This document shows positions 11,367-22,389 of a stretch of 64,000 nucleotides of DNA, piece by piece. Each line of letters opens with the position of its first letter. Position 1 is the stretch's first letter. The DNA comes from Sciurus carolinensis (taxonomy: Eukaryota > Chordata > Mammalia > Rodentia > Sciuridae). Both the position numbers and the translations under genes were made by a program. The notes beneath the pieces are model-generated. The model was given only the letters and a program-made list of their open reading frames with translations, did not search any database and had not been told where the DNA came from. The stretch is from NCBI RefSeq assembly GCF_902686445.1, contig NC_062226.1, forward strand, positions 15,906,001-15,970,000, read 5' to 3'.

Positions 11367-11850
11367 CTAGGTCAATGCAGCCACATCAATGTTCATAGTT
11401 GCTTAATTCACAATAGCCAGATTGTGGAACCAACCTAGATGCCCTTCAGTTGATGAATGGATAAAGAAACTGTGGTATATATATACAATGGAATATTACT
11501 CAATCATAAAGAATAATAAAATTATGGTATTTGCAGGCAAATGGATGAAATTGGAGAATATCATGCTAAGTGAGATAAGCCAATCTCAAAAAAAAGGACA
11601 AATGATTTCACTGATAAGTGAATGATGACACATAATGGGAGGTGGGAGGGAGGCAAGAATGGAGGAAGGAGGGACTGTATAGTGGGAAAAGGGCGTTAGA
11701 GGGGTGGTGGAAAGGAAAAAATAATAGAACGAATCAAACACCATTACCCTATGTAAATGTGTGATTATACAAATGGTACACCTCTACTTCATGTAAGAAC
11801 AGAAAAAGAAGATGTATCCTATTTGTTTACAATAAAACTAATAAAAAAAT
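11367..11850 (+). mobile_element. LINE-1 3' end with readable ORF2 C-terminus
   Basis: A 5'-truncated L1 insertion. From about 11421 to 11625 it keeps an open frame for the last 67 or so codons of ORF2p. The C-terminal signature residues WNQPRCPS, WIKKLW and TMEYY are visible, and the frame ends at a normal ORF2 stop. Next come a G-rich polypurine 3' UTR (11638-11720, 'gggaggtgggagggaggcaa') and the squirrel-type 3' UTR block 'accctatgtaaatgtgtga'. An A-rich tail closes it at about 11833-11850. The fragment lacks ORF1, the endonuclease and the reverse transcriptase, so it is dead. The open frame is a leftover, not a host gene. Confidence 0.9.
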
Positions 11851-12240
11851 ATAAAATTAAGTCATTTCTAATTAGAATGAAACTACATGTTTTAACTATC
11901 TTCCTATTAAATATTGATTTATCTGTTACCTCTTTATTAGCTGAAGAAGACTTTAAGAAGTGATATTAAAGTTCATTTAAAATCCTAATTAATATACATC
12001 AAAAGTACCAAGAGGAGAACAGCAAATTTTGCCTTGTCTTGTCTTTCTAATATTGGAGCATGTTATAACAACCCTGTGTTCAACTCAAAGTCACTTTGGA
12101 GTGAGAATAAAAAACACATCAGTCTCCGAAGGCTGATAATAGCTTATCTATTCTGACACATTATTCAATTATGATAACTTTGCCATATTTTAGATAAACA
12201 TGGCAAGTGTACTCCAATTTAAGGAACTTTACATGTACTG
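11851..12240. other. Unassigned AT-rich sequence
   Basis: Nothing recognised. Confidence 0.4.
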
Positions 12241-12244
12241 TTCC

Positions 12245-12560
12245 TCCTAGATCAAATGCTACCCATTAGATACAATGCTCTTCACCATCATCCAGGTGTC
12301 CATTAAAATGTCATTTTAATAAAAAAGACATCTCTGGCCCTCAACCTCAAAGAACACCCTCTGCCCTTTGTTCCCTATTTCACCCTTTCATCCCCAAACC
12401 CCTGACTTATAAATTTAGTTCGTTAGCTTGTTGTTTTTTGCTTTTCCCTGCAAGAATATAAACTCGATGAGAGTGGGTACTTAAGATTTTTTTGTTGTTG
12501 TTCTTGTTCCACATTATAACTCCAGGACTTAGAAAATTTCATGGCACAAAATATACATTC
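12245..12560 (+). mobile_element. L2 LINE 3' region
   Basis: Plus-strand L2 features: 'tcctagatcaaatgctacc', 'caccatcatccaggtgtcc', 'ccctatttcaccctttca', 'tgcaagaatataaactcgat', 'gagagtgggtacttaaga' and 'aactccaggacttagaaaat'. The usual '-taaactccatgag-ggcaggga-' tail is interrupted by T/G expansion at 12489-12510. Confidence 0.75.
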
Positions 12561-12589
12561 AAAATCCTAAAATAAGTCACAATATTTAT

Positions 12590-13485
12590 ATGAGAATTTA
12601 AAATGGAACAAAGGCAACGTTTCAATGTGGGGGAAAGGGATGTTGAACTAAATAGAGCTGGCACAACTGGCTACCCATCTGGAAGAAAATTAAGTTGGAG
12701 CCTGTCTCGCATCATAGAAAAAATAAATTCCAGATGGTTTCGAAGCTTAAATACAAAAATAAATGATTAAATAAATAAAACAAAAGTATCACAATACATT
12801 ATAAGCACAGGGGTAAACTTTCTAACTGAGAAAAGAAAAAGAGATGATAAAAAAGAGCATACTTGTGTGTTAAAAAATAGAATATAGATGTAATAATTAT
12901 TATCTCTATATAGACAACATATGTATTATTTATATAAGATGGAAATAAGTATATATGCACATATATAAACATAATAAGTAGCTTTACATAAGACTACAGG
13001 AAATAAAATATTTACCAACTTGATGACAAAGAAATAAGATTTGAGACCATTTATTAAAAATTTATTACAAATGTAAAGAAAAAAACTAAGGATAAATGTA
13101 TATCATTTTCAATATCAAGTCTCATCATTTTCAATTGTCAATGATGATATTAAGGAACTCATACTGTCTGTAGCTAAGAAAATAAGTACATTTTCATATC
13201 CATGAGACCAGCAAGCTTTACCCATTACATCTCATTTTCTCATGTGGAGGTCACCTATAAAACCTTGAAAGTTTTATAGGACACCCAGAACCCTGCTGAA
13301 TTTAAGTTTTCACAGGTATCCTGTAGATAGTATGGTGGGATATAATGAGTTAATGACATAATATTCTGTAGTAGCAGTACAGAATAAAAATGCTATCGTC
13401 ATTGTATAAATTTGCATTGCAACAGAACTTCTGGAGAGCAATGTGGCACTATCAATAAAAATTGATATTACACATACTTTATGTG
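12590..13485 (+). mobile_element. Ancient L1M, ORF2 part, 5' segment of a split copy
   Basis: ORF2 thumb/C-terminal landmarks are clear: 'gagctggcacaactggctac', 'ccatctggaagaaaattaag', 'ttggagcctgtctcgcatca', 'aggggtaaactttctaactg', and near the end 'tctggagagcaatgtggcac'. Many substitutions and stops have accumulated. The same copy resumes after later insertions and ends near 15310. Confidence 0.85.
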
Positions 13486-13489
13486 TTAA

Positions 13490-13835
13490 TCAACTTTGGT
13501 GGTAATAACAAAGAATCCCCCAAATCAAAATGATATGGAAAAACTGATACTTATTTATAAGTCTGAGGATCATCTGTGTCTCTGGTGTAGTGGGTTTCTC
13601 TGTATGGGAACCAGGTTCAAGGCAGTCATTGTTGAGGGACTGTTCTTGTGAGGTAGCACAAAACGCAAGAAAGTGGTAAGATTTTCCCCTTCAATGTCAT
13701 ATCACATTGATTCTAGCAAGTGCAAATTCTCGGAGGTGGGAAAGTTCACTCAAACCTAAGGCATGAGGAAGAAGAGAGTTAATACCCAGAGTAATAAGGC
13801 ATCTGTAATACTATTCAACCCAGACTATTCACTCC
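13490..13835. mobile_element. Unclassified old insertion inside the L1M
   Basis: This block interrupts L1M sequence: the L1 'caattccactctagaaatc'-type segment resumes at about 13835 ('tgaatctaccctctagaaat'). It contains 'caactttggtggtaataaca' and 'tacttatttataagtctgag', which vaguely recall old LTR or hAT relics. I cannot name the family. Confidence 0.4.
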
Positions 13836-13879
13836 ATTGAATCTACCCTCTAGAAATCATACATGAACATTTATCTGTG

Positions 13880-14285
13880 CAGAAAGCTGAATAACGACCT
13901 CCCCAAATGTCTAAGACCTAATCTCCTGAATCTCTGTATATGTAATCTTACATGGTGACAGGGACTTTGCATGTGTGATTAAATTAAGGGTTCTGAGATT
14001 GGAAAATCATCCTGGGTTATCTGTGTAGACCCAAAGTCATTACAAGGATCCTTATGAGGGAGGAGAAGGAGGATCAGTTGGTGGGAGATTTGTGATGATG
14101 GTAGGAACAGGTTGGAGTGATGTCAGCCAGGTGCTAATGCACAAGAAATGGAAAGCTTCTAGAGATGAAAAATAAATAGGAAACAGTTTCTACCCTAGAG
14201 CTTCTAAAAGAAACTGTCAACTGATTTTAGGTCTCCTAATCTCTAGTATTGTAAGAAAATTATTTTTACACTACTTAATGTGTGA
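13880..14285 (+). mobile_element. MLT1-type MaLR LTR
   Basis: Order of landmarks fits MLT1: 'gcagaaagctgaataacgac', 'ctaagacctaatctcctgaa', 'atgtaatcttacatggtgac', 'agggactttgcatgtgtgat', 'taaattaagggttctgagat', 'atcatcctgggttatctgtg', 'gtcattacaaggatccttat', 'aggttggagtgatgtcagcc' and 'cctagagcttctaaaagaaa'. It is inserted in the L1M, so it is younger than that copy. Confidence 0.88.
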
Positions 14286-14339
14286 TAATTTTTTATAATA
14301 TCAATAGGATAGTAATTCTCTCTCACCTGTGCCTTAACA

Positions 14340-14475
14340 GTGGAAATCCATTATTGTGTAAACATCAGAACTTACTTACACAGATTAAGATGGCTATGAC
14401 ATCACTAGGTGATGTAATCTTAGGGACCACAGTTGCATATCTGTTGTTGATTGAAATGTCATTATGAAGCACATG
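14340..14475 (+). mobile_element. MER2-like (Tigger/TcMar) DNA transposon relic
   Basis: Landmarks recalled from MER2: 'attgtgtaaacatcagaact', 'acttacacagattaagatgg', then 'gtaatcttagggaccacagt', 'tgcatatctgttgttgattg' and 'aaatgtcattatgaagcaca'. The middle of the consensus is deleted. A non-autonomous element with no coding capacity. Confidence 0.65.
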
Positions 14476-15310
14476 CACACACAATACACACACACACATA
14501 CTCACACCAGGATGCTTATTATGACGTGGTTGATAATGCCAAAAGATAGAAACAAAACAAATTCCATTCATTATTAGAGAGAAGTTGAAAATCATAGCAC
14601 ACTATGGAATATGTTTAAATCATAGAATGTGATTTAGGACTAAAAATGGGAAATATAACTGTAATGATTTGTTTGGAGGATATTCTGAGTGACAATGCTA
14701 AAAACAGGCATGATATCAAAAACATATGTAACATGATCCTATTTTTATAATGAATCAGGGTGAGGATATTCATTTTTTTGAAATGGAATGATATTATTTA
14801 TATTATTCTGTATGTCTGCATTATACACACATACATATAAACATGTAATTGTAAATATTTTTGATATCTAAGGCACATATAATTTAAACATGATTTAAAA
14901 ATATATAATAATACATATCCATGTGTTGCCCTGGTTACCTGGGGAGCACAGAGTTGATGACAAATTAGTTAGGCAGAAAAGAAAAGCAATTAGAAATCCA
15001 AACTAAACCTGTATGATATGATTTCAATAGCATAAAATTATGTATGTAATCATATATGCATTAGACAGTTATGTGCTATAAGCATCTACATTGCCTTGTG
15101 AGTCCATCTATGGTGTATTTTTTAATTGGTGGGATGTGGGAAATGTAGAGATGAAGTATAAGGTAAATAACATTATAATATAACAATGTATTTCTTATAC
15201 ACTAACAAACATCCATGTGTACTTACATATGACCCCTATGTACCATTCTTGTGAACAAATTTCTTTGAATCTATAATTATCTTGAAATAAAAAAAAAAGT
15301 TGTAAAGAAA
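14476..15310 (+). mobile_element. Ancient L1M, 3' segment of the split copy
   Basis: Continuation of the 12.6-kb L1M: 'tgataatgccaaaagataga', 'ttcattattagagagaagtt', 'actatggaatatgtttaaat', 'gcatgatatcaaaaacatat' and 'cctggttacctggggagcac'. It ends with an A-rich tail at 15290-15310. A (CA)n run at about 14478-14505 lies near its start. The later ID SINE sits at the tail. Confidence 0.75.
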
Positions 15311-15318
15311 GAAAAACA

Positions 15319-15410
15319 AGGGCTATGGGTATAACTCGGTGGGAGAGCTCTTGCTTAGCCTGCTTCCAGCTCTGGGTGAGATCCCCAGCATGAAAACAAA
15401 ACCAACAAAA
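15319..15410 (+). mobile_element. ID SINE (tRNA-Ala derived), decayed
   Basis: Reads 'agggctatgggtataactcg', 'gtgggagagctcttgctta' and 'tgggtgagatccccagcatg', then an A-rich tail. It is an ID-type SINE with mutated A and B boxes, inserted next to the L1M tail. Confidence 0.85.
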
Positions 15411-16225
15411 CTCTTAAATGTGTGTGTGCAACTACTTGCACAGGCCAGACAGGTAGAATTGGATGTATGTAACTAGTTATATTTTGACATTGATCACAAC
15501 ATGGTATCATGAGAATAAATAAAGATGATTTTTCAAAATGAATTAAATTTTTGTTTGAAATTTGTAATAATGATGTAAGCATACATTTTTTTTTCTTAGT
15601 TGTTTTCTTCCTTTTATTTTAACTATGGAGTTATTATTTTTCTAACAAAAGTTGGTGACCCATGTTAGTATAATCTCAGGATTATTTAGAATTACTTAAT
15701 GCAAGAAATGTTTACTGATAACCTATTCAAGTTAACTATCATAACAGGTTATTTTTACACAGTGTAGATTTCTATCTCTTTCACTTGAAGTACTTAAATA
15801 TCATTAGGGGTGCAAGACTGGAGAGACAGGACTGTGAACAAATTTTCAACCTCAGCCCACCACAGCCCAACTTTAGAGGAGATGTCAGGAGCTCTCCTCC
15901 AAAGAAAGGTCAGAAAGAGCAGATGTAGTTTGACAAAACTTTTATTTTAGTTTTGTTCATCACAGAAGTAACAACTTCTCATAATTTTTAAGAAACTAGA
16001 AAAATTCAGAAAAGTTGACAAAGGAAATCACAAACATTCTGGATTCTTTCCTTTTAGTCTTTCATATAACATAATAAAATTATATTTATGTAGTAAAGTA
16101 TAATGGAACCTTATATTTATTTTTATACTGTGTTTTTTTCTATATTTAAATTAGAGCATTAAATTCCATGTGAATACAAATTATCAGTAACTCATTTTTT
16201 TCTAGCACTCTTAAAGTCAACTTTT
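15411..16225. other. Unassigned
   Basis: AT-rich; no repeat or exon that I recognise. Confidence 0.4.
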
Positions 16226-17050
16226 CTTTCTATTTTTAAAGGTTTTGTTGAAGTGCAATTAATATACAAAGAACTGCACATATTTAATGTATACAAATGT
16301 TGAGCTTGGACATATGCATATACCTGCAAAAACATCACTATGATAAAAGAAATAAACATGACTATCACCTCTAAGCATTTCCCCTAAATCCCACTCCCGC
16401 TTTTTTTTAGTTCATGTGATTCAAACTCTTTTAATTTGGTAACAATTCTCTTAACATGTTTTCAGTGTGCAATACAATGTTGTTAACAGTAGCTAGCTAT
16501 AGGCACTATATTGTCTACCAGGTTTCTAAAGCATATTCATCTTGCATAAGGGAATCTTTAAACTCACTGAACAGATCCCCATTTCATCCACCCGCTTGAC
16601 CTGCTAACCTCTAATCTAGTCTTTTCTTTTATGAATTTGACTATTTCAATACCTTATTTAAATGGAATAATGCAGGATCTGTCCTTCAGTGACTAGCTTA
16701 TTTCTCTTAACATAATGTCACAATTTACTGCATTGTGAAATTATCCAATTTCATGGATATATATTGGATGTTCACCTTCACTGTGCCAATGGGCTGGTGG
16801 TGCCCAGGGACAGTGAGCAGAAGAATCATTGCTGACCCTCACCTTGACTGAACCATTCCTTCATGGCCCTATGTGAAAGGTCTTTACACATTTTCATTAT
16901 TGTGAATAGGGTGCTGGTAAACATCTTATTGCAGAAAACTTTCTTTGAATCTAGGAATGTGGCTTTATGATAAGCTCCTAAAAGTAAACTTATTGGGTCG
17001 AAGGGGAAAAATTATTTCAAGAACTCTGACACCTCTTGCCAGCCACACAA
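16226..17050 (-). mobile_element. Ancient L1M 3' end, inverted
   Basis: The plus strand shows the familiar antisense L1M 3' UTR: 'ttgaagtgcaattaatatac', 'aaagaactgcacatatttaa', 'cttggacatatgcatatacc', 'tgaacagatccccatttcat'. Further antisense sequence follows around 16870-17000 ('attattgtgaatagggtgct', 'aagtaaacttattgggtcga'). About 800 bp, strongly diverged. Confidence 0.82.
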
Positions 17051-17950
17051 ATGAGATGAAGAAGATTGCCAACCTCCAGGATTCACAATCAATCTGTGTG
17101 ACCTTTATATTAAAAGTATGTATATAGGATGCTGGCAGCCACACAGACAGGTTTTGTTTTACCAAATATTTTAGTCCAGTAGATAAGACTCATGTGAAGC
17201 TAACTTATCATCACAAGGAGAAGAAATATAACATTCATTTACTTGGGGTATATTCTCCATCAAATTCTACTTTATATTTGCTCTTTCATTTATCACATAT
17301 ATAAGATCATCAAACAAATCAATACTTGACCAATAAACTTTTGCACATGTAAAAGACTATAGTTTATGTAATGCTTTGATTTGCATGATTTCATTTATGA
17401 CCAACAAGTTTTATCACTCTAAAAATGTGTTTTCTGGGGTGTGTTTTTCCCCTGAGTTCTTTCATTCAATAAATGAGTAGTAGCTGATTTTTCAGAATAA
17501 TGTAAAAAAAATAATAACTTCAAGTGTGATTTACATTTGAAAAAAGAGGGAAGGAAAGAAAGTCAGTGAAGATGTTTTAAGGGAACTTTATGAAAGCATT
17601 TGAAGCTTTGAAAGATGATTTTCCCTCCTCCTCAACAATTTCCAACAAAAGCTCAATTTAGTAGTTCACCTTCCAGCTGGTGTCCCTTTAATTTTATGGG
17701 ACCTTAACTTGCCTTCTTTTCTGATATTCCAATGAAAGGGAAAACCAGACAATGTGACTGTACTGATCTGAAATCTTCCTTTACTTGTTCCCCTCCCACT
17801 TCATCCTCAGCACTAGACATCCCTCTGAGAAATCCCCTTCTTTCTGATGATGGAATTCCATTACTGCTGTTTACAGTGTAGCTATTCTATGGGGGGCAGT
17901 GAAAAATTTCTGGACTTACAAAACCCACAGAGAACATAGGCTTGACAGAG
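17051..17950. other. Unassigned
   Basis: No family recognised. Confidence 0.4.
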
Positions 17951-17952
17951 AG

Positions 17953-18020
17953 AGGAGGAAGGAAGGAAGGAAGGAAGGAAAAAGGAAGGAAGGAAGGAAG
18001 GAAGGAGAGAAGGAAGGGAA
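17953..18020. repeat. (GGAA)n microsatellite
   Basis: About 68 bp of GGAA repeats with one interruption (aaaaagg). GGAA arrays can bind ETS-family factors, but nothing here shows use as an element. Confidence 0.97.
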
Positions 18021-18269
18021 AGGAGGAGTATCAGTCAACTTCCATCCAGGATATTAGCAGACAAATGTAAATAATGTTCATTCAAGGAAATCATTGGGAT
18101 GCATCTCCAAGAGATACAAATAGAGTCTTGCAGATTGTTCAGGGTCAGAGTTTGTAGAATAGAACACAGTAGAAATATGGTTAACACCAGATGTTTGGTG
18201 CTATGTAGATACAAGTTCTATAGTGATAATAGCAATAATTATAGCTTCCTACTTTCTATGAAATATACT

Positions 18270-18480
18270 ACTTTGCTGGCTTTGAAGTGCAGCTATAGCA
18301 AAACATTGAGACCTCACAAAATCCCTATATGGCAGGCAAGTGAGTTATTTATTACTAATTCATCTTGCAAAAGACCAAGCTCTAAGGAGTTACTGGTTGT
18401 TCAGAATGACCCGGTTAACACTGGAGCCTGGATTACATTCAGGCTTTGTGAATCCAGATCCATTTTTTTCTTTTTCCCCA
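18270..18480 (-). mobile_element. MIR SINE, inverted
   Basis: Antisense MIR pattern: 'cctcacaaaatccctatatg', 'ggcaggcaagtgagttattt', 'tctaaggagttactggttgt', 'gagcctggattacattcagg', 'ctttgtgaatccagatcc'. It underlies most of the chance 141-codon plus-strand open frame at 18099-18524. Confidence 0.72.
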
Positions 18481-19589
18481 TTGAGCCCTTTAAAATTGTG
18501 AAGGAGGAGACCATTTATATATAACTCTGTTATCCCTGAACCAGTCACCGTGATCTTTGCTGAATCAGGGAAAATACACCAGAAGGTCTAGAGAGAGTAT
18601 GGTGTATTACAGAAAAACAAATGTCCTTCTTATTTTCAAAACATGGAAATAAGTTAAATTTGACAAACTACAGGCTGTTGATTCTGACACCCACCCGAAA
18701 CAATTTCAGAACAATGAATTGATGGGAAGATTGGGAAGTCCCTGAGAGCTAGGATGACTTATCCATCTTTTGTTATCTGGGGTTGGGCATGGCAATAATT
18801 GGCTCACTCTGGTTTTACCAGGCAAAACTCATACTGGGGAGTGTCTTTGGATGCTTGGAGGGACCATAGGTGCTTAGATTTCTCATAATCTTTATCAGGC
18901 TAGTTCAGTTTTTTATGTGAATACATATAGGATGCTTGTGCTAAGAATAGCTTCAGGAGAAGTTTCTAGTACTGAGTCCTTCCAAATTAATTGCAACCTC
19001 CATATAGAATTTTTGGAGCTGCCTCTGTGTTAAGTCAACCTCATTTTCTCCTATATTAAGTCTACTAGACCAGAAAAAGTTAGTAGATAAGATGTGTCTG
19101 GACCAGAGCAAGGCATTTGTCAAATGTCTTTCCTTACATCCATGTGGAAAGGCTAGCGTAATTAGAAGAGCTTATGACTGGCTGAATGATTTTATCCAAA
19201 TGGATTCATACGAGTCTAGAGTGAAATTTCTAGTTGGGTGCTTTGAGAGAAAGTAGAAAGTAAATTAACCTTTTTTGTTTTCATTTTGGTTTCACAATGA
19301 TAATAATGATATTAAAGAATATTGTTTCTGTTTTTGTGTGTTTGTTTGATTAGGAAAGATTCCCCTAACTTCCAACTTCTTCTTTGAGGAAGTGTCCTTT
19401 CCTTTTGCCCATGGGGATCCTAGGAGCAGAATCAGCATTGTTATTTCTGTTTATCTGATCAGAAAAATAGTTGTATGATCCACAGCTGACCAATTAGAAA
19501 AAAATCCCCTTTCCTGGACCCATGGATGAATGACATCCTACCTGTATTTCAAAGCCTGTTCTCTATCAACTGCTACCTTCACCATCTAG
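18481..19589. other. Unassigned
   Basis: No repeat or gene recognised; no long open frame. Confidence 0.4.
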
Positions 19590-19740
19590 CAAAGGCAGGC
19601 CTAAATTCTCCTCTACTTTGCTGGGAAAGAAACTGAGGTGCAGGAGACCTCTTCACATTTGCTCAAGGTCACCCATCTAAAATTTCTGAGCGCGGACTCA
19701 TATCCGGTGACATTTTGTTTTCCAAGCTCTTCACCCAGGG
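19590..19740 (-). mobile_element. MIR SINE, inverted
   Basis: Antisense MIR core: 'gaaagaaactgaggtgcagg', 'ttgctcaaggtcacccatct' and 'gagcgcggactcatatccgg'. Confidence 0.72.
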
Positions 19741-19940
19741 TCAGTGTTTCCATTAGGCACAGTAGGCACAAAGGCACTTTTAGGAGACCGTAAAAATGTT
19801 TTTATTTTGATTGCTTTTTAAATAAGAAGAAATACAGTAATACTGAATGTGTGATAATGAATTCAGCCTGGATCATATCCATCTTTTCACCAGTGGAGCC
19901 ACAAAATGTATGTATACATTTTTATAGGAGAAGGGGTTCA

Positions 19941-20215
19941 CTCTGGCAAAATACCTAGTGCATATAAAAGGCACAACATAGCTCGCTCTCCACGCCCAGC
20001 CCACTTTCTCACACCATGTCAGGTAGAAGAGGAAGTGCGCATGCGTGTGTCGGAGTGTGTGGGCAGCAGGGAGAAAGGTTGGGACGGTGGAACTGAACTG
20101 GGGTGGCTTCATGAAGAACGGAGCAGATCTCGTGCAGAAGGTAGAGCTGCAGAGGCTACGCTGCACCTTGCCCTCCCTCTGCTTCCTTTGACTCCGTGTC
20201 CTTAAAAATGTCATG
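19941..20215 (+). promoter_or_regulatory. CpG-enriched TATA/NRF1 promoter-like segment
   Basis: A TATA box (TATAAAAG) lies at 19963-19970, so a start site would be expected around 19990-20000. An NRF1-type palindrome TGCGCATGCGTG lies at 20036-20047. I count about 11 CpGs between 19980 and 20210, in a region otherwise almost free of CpG. Neither strand carries a recognised repeat. Short open frames overlap it (plus 19906-20205, minus 19873-20214) but show no domain. It could be a lncRNA or alternative promoter, a CpG-rich enhancer, or the 5' part of an old retrocopy. The motifs are seen; promoter activity is inference. Confidence 0.4.
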
Positions 20216-21164
20216 AGGGGAATTCCTGTATTTCCTGCCTTCTACATGGGCCATGAGGTGCTTTCATGAAGTTTCTTTGAAAATGATCGGAAAGCCAAGT
20301 AGACAAACATTTCCCTTTTAAAACCCCAACAAATCTGAATGTATCAGCCACAGCAGCAACAGATGATAAGTGCGTTATTTTTTTTTACGGCTAAAAACTA
20401 CAGACTTTGGATTATAATGAACTTTGGTCCAAATCCAAGCCCCATCCTTTTGCTGCTGATCTAAAGCCGCCTGAATTTCACCTGTCTTTAGGCCAATAAA
20501 ATTTCAAAATGTGTACAAAATGTGTATTTTTATCATTTTTAATGGAAGAAAGGGGCTGCAAAGGTACAAGAAGCTTCTTAGGCTCCCTAAACTCAAGACC
20601 CTCAGTGGAGAGACACAGATTAAGCATCCTCAGTTACAGAGCACTGGCAGGTGTTCAGCAAATGGTAACTATGTCTTTGTGTATCCCATTGTACATATGA
20701 GAAAACAGTTTATCATTGCAAAAACGGATTGCTCACAACCAGAATCAGCACAGTTCAAATTTCACAAAGTCACTGAAATGGTGGAGGTATATATGAAGAC
20801 AACACCAACTGCAGTTATAAGTTTCACGTTGCTGTGAGAAGACAAGGATTAACATAAATTCAAGGGTAAAGTTCTGCCACCTCCCAGTCCTTTCCTTATC
20901 TCCACTATTATTTCTGAGCAGCCAACTTGTATTATTGAGCCGCTCTTGTATCTGTCTTTGGCAGCATCTTGGGGATTTCACACTGATTTCTTGTTCCACT
21001 GGGAAATTTCCAAGGAGACCAGGAGACAGAGGTCACTTTTTTTTAATGCAAATATTTCTCCTTTACCATTTCTACCAAAAAAAAATCCACCAACTTAATA
21101 ATTATGGTTATTTAGAGCAGAGGAGACTCTAGTTATGAGGTAGTAATAATAATTACCACATTAA
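20216..21164. other. Unassigned, with a possible MIR piece
   Basis: Around 20400-20490 the sequence 'ggattataatgaactttgg', 'tccaaatccaagccccatcc' recalls a plus-strand MIR but is too diverged to be sure. Overlapping frames at 20.5-20.8 kb look like chance. Confidence 0.35.
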
Positions 21165-21360
21165 TAAAAAAGAATATTCATCCTTAATCTATCTATTGTG
21201 TTATATACTTTGCAAAATACATTTGAATGTAATATTACTCAATCCCAGTGATACTAGGAAGAAGGTAAGGCAGGTATTATTCTACCTAATTTACAGATGA
21301 GAACTTTGGGGCTCAATTAAGTGAATTGATTGCCTAATATCACAGTGTCCTGAACAGAGT
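21165..21360 (-). mobile_element. MIR SINE, inverted
   Basis: Antisense MIR: 'ttgtgttatatactttgcaa', 'aaggcaggtattattctacc', 'taatttacagatgagaactt', 'ttgcctaatatcacagtgtc'. Confidence 0.78.
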
Positions 21361-21579
21361 CTCATCTCCACCACTTTTGCCTTCACATCCTTGGTAACAA
21401 TATAATACATTTCCAAAGATTTCTAGAACCATTTAATTAAATAATGAGCAACTGGACACTGATCTATTTTAGACTTCACATCTGAAAACATATAGTCTGT
21501 ATGCTCATAATTTAACTGGATCCAACCAATGTCGAATAAGAATTTTCTCTGTTCAAAACGAACTGTGTGATTCTATTGA

Positions 21580-21830
21580 AAGAAATTAGATTATGTAGAG
21601 GGGAATGAGAGAGAGGAGGGAGTGGGGGTATGAAAGATGGTGGAATGACAGAGACATCATTACCCTATGTACATGTATGACTGCATGAATGGTGTGACTC
21701 TACATCATGCACAACCATAGAAACGAAAAGTAGTACCCCATTTGTGTACAATGAATCAAAATGCAGTCTGTAAAATCAAAAAACAAATAAATTAATTAAA
21801 TAAAAATATTAAAAAATAAAAACAAAATAG
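21580..21830 (+). mobile_element. LINE-1 3' end (squirrel type A)
   Basis: The 3' UTR carries a G-rich tract (21600-21650), 'tggtggaatgacagagacat', 'cattaccctatgtacatgta', 'ccccatttgtgtacaatgaa' and 'tcaaaatgcagtctgtaaaa', then an A-rich tail to about 21830. It is nearly collinear with the copy at 24978-25213, so both come from one subfamily. The element is 5'-truncated to the 3' UTR and encodes nothing. Confidence 0.9.
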
Positions 21831-21839
21831 GAATAGTCA

Positions 21840-22087
21840 AAACATAGATTTTGCCCAGAACTTTAAGAACCTTACAATGTAGTAGAGGAGGTAGATGTAC
21901 TGACAGCTAAGTCACAAGAAAACCATGCTGAAATCAGGGCTACACCAAAGGGATACAGAAAACACATCGGTGATGAGAAGGAAGAGAAATTACCTCCTAT
22001 TGGCAGACTGATGAAAGATTACAAAAGAGCATTTTTAGGGCTTGAGGATAAGAGAAATGTTGATGATCAGAGAAGGAAGGAAGAGAG
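21840..22087 (-). mobile_element. L2 LINE fragment, inverted
   Basis: Antisense L2 texture: 'aagaaccttacaatgtagta' (compare 'gagctcacattctagt'), 'gattacaaaagagcattttt' and 'gagaaggaaggaagagagat'. It directly follows the L1 tail, suggesting the L1 inserted at or in the L2. Confidence 0.55.
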
Positions 22088-22334
22088 ATTAAAGGAATTA
22101 GTGTGAGAATATATATATATAAAAGAATATATATATTAAATATATATATTAAATATATAATATATATTAAATATACACATTAAATATATATATTAATATA
22201 TATTAATATATTATATATATTATTATATATTAATATATATTAAATATATTTATATATTATATAAAATTATTATATATTAATATATATTAAATATATATAT
22301 TATATATATATTAAAGGAATTATTGTGAGAATGA

Positions 22335-22386
<52 letters not shown>
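22088..22386. repeat. AT-rich expansion with 222-bp duplication, then (AT)n(AG)n
   Basis: Two 23-bp direct repeats, 22088-22110 and 22310-22332 (attaaaggaatta-G/T-tgtgagaat), differ at one base. They bracket about 200 bp of ATATTAAAT-type sequence. After the second copy come (AT)n, about 22334-22359, and (AG)n, about 22359-22386. The layout suggests duplication of a start unit with AT expansion between the copies. The AT part can form long hairpins. Confidence 0.9.

Positions 22387-22389
<3 letters not shown>

Noticed and set aside
11422..11625. Conserved-looking 67-codon frame as a host gene
   Set aside because: It is the C-terminal end of L1 ORF2p in a 5'-truncated insertion.
18099..18524. 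141-codon plus-strand open frame
   Set aside because: About half of it is an inverted MIR and it has no domain signature.
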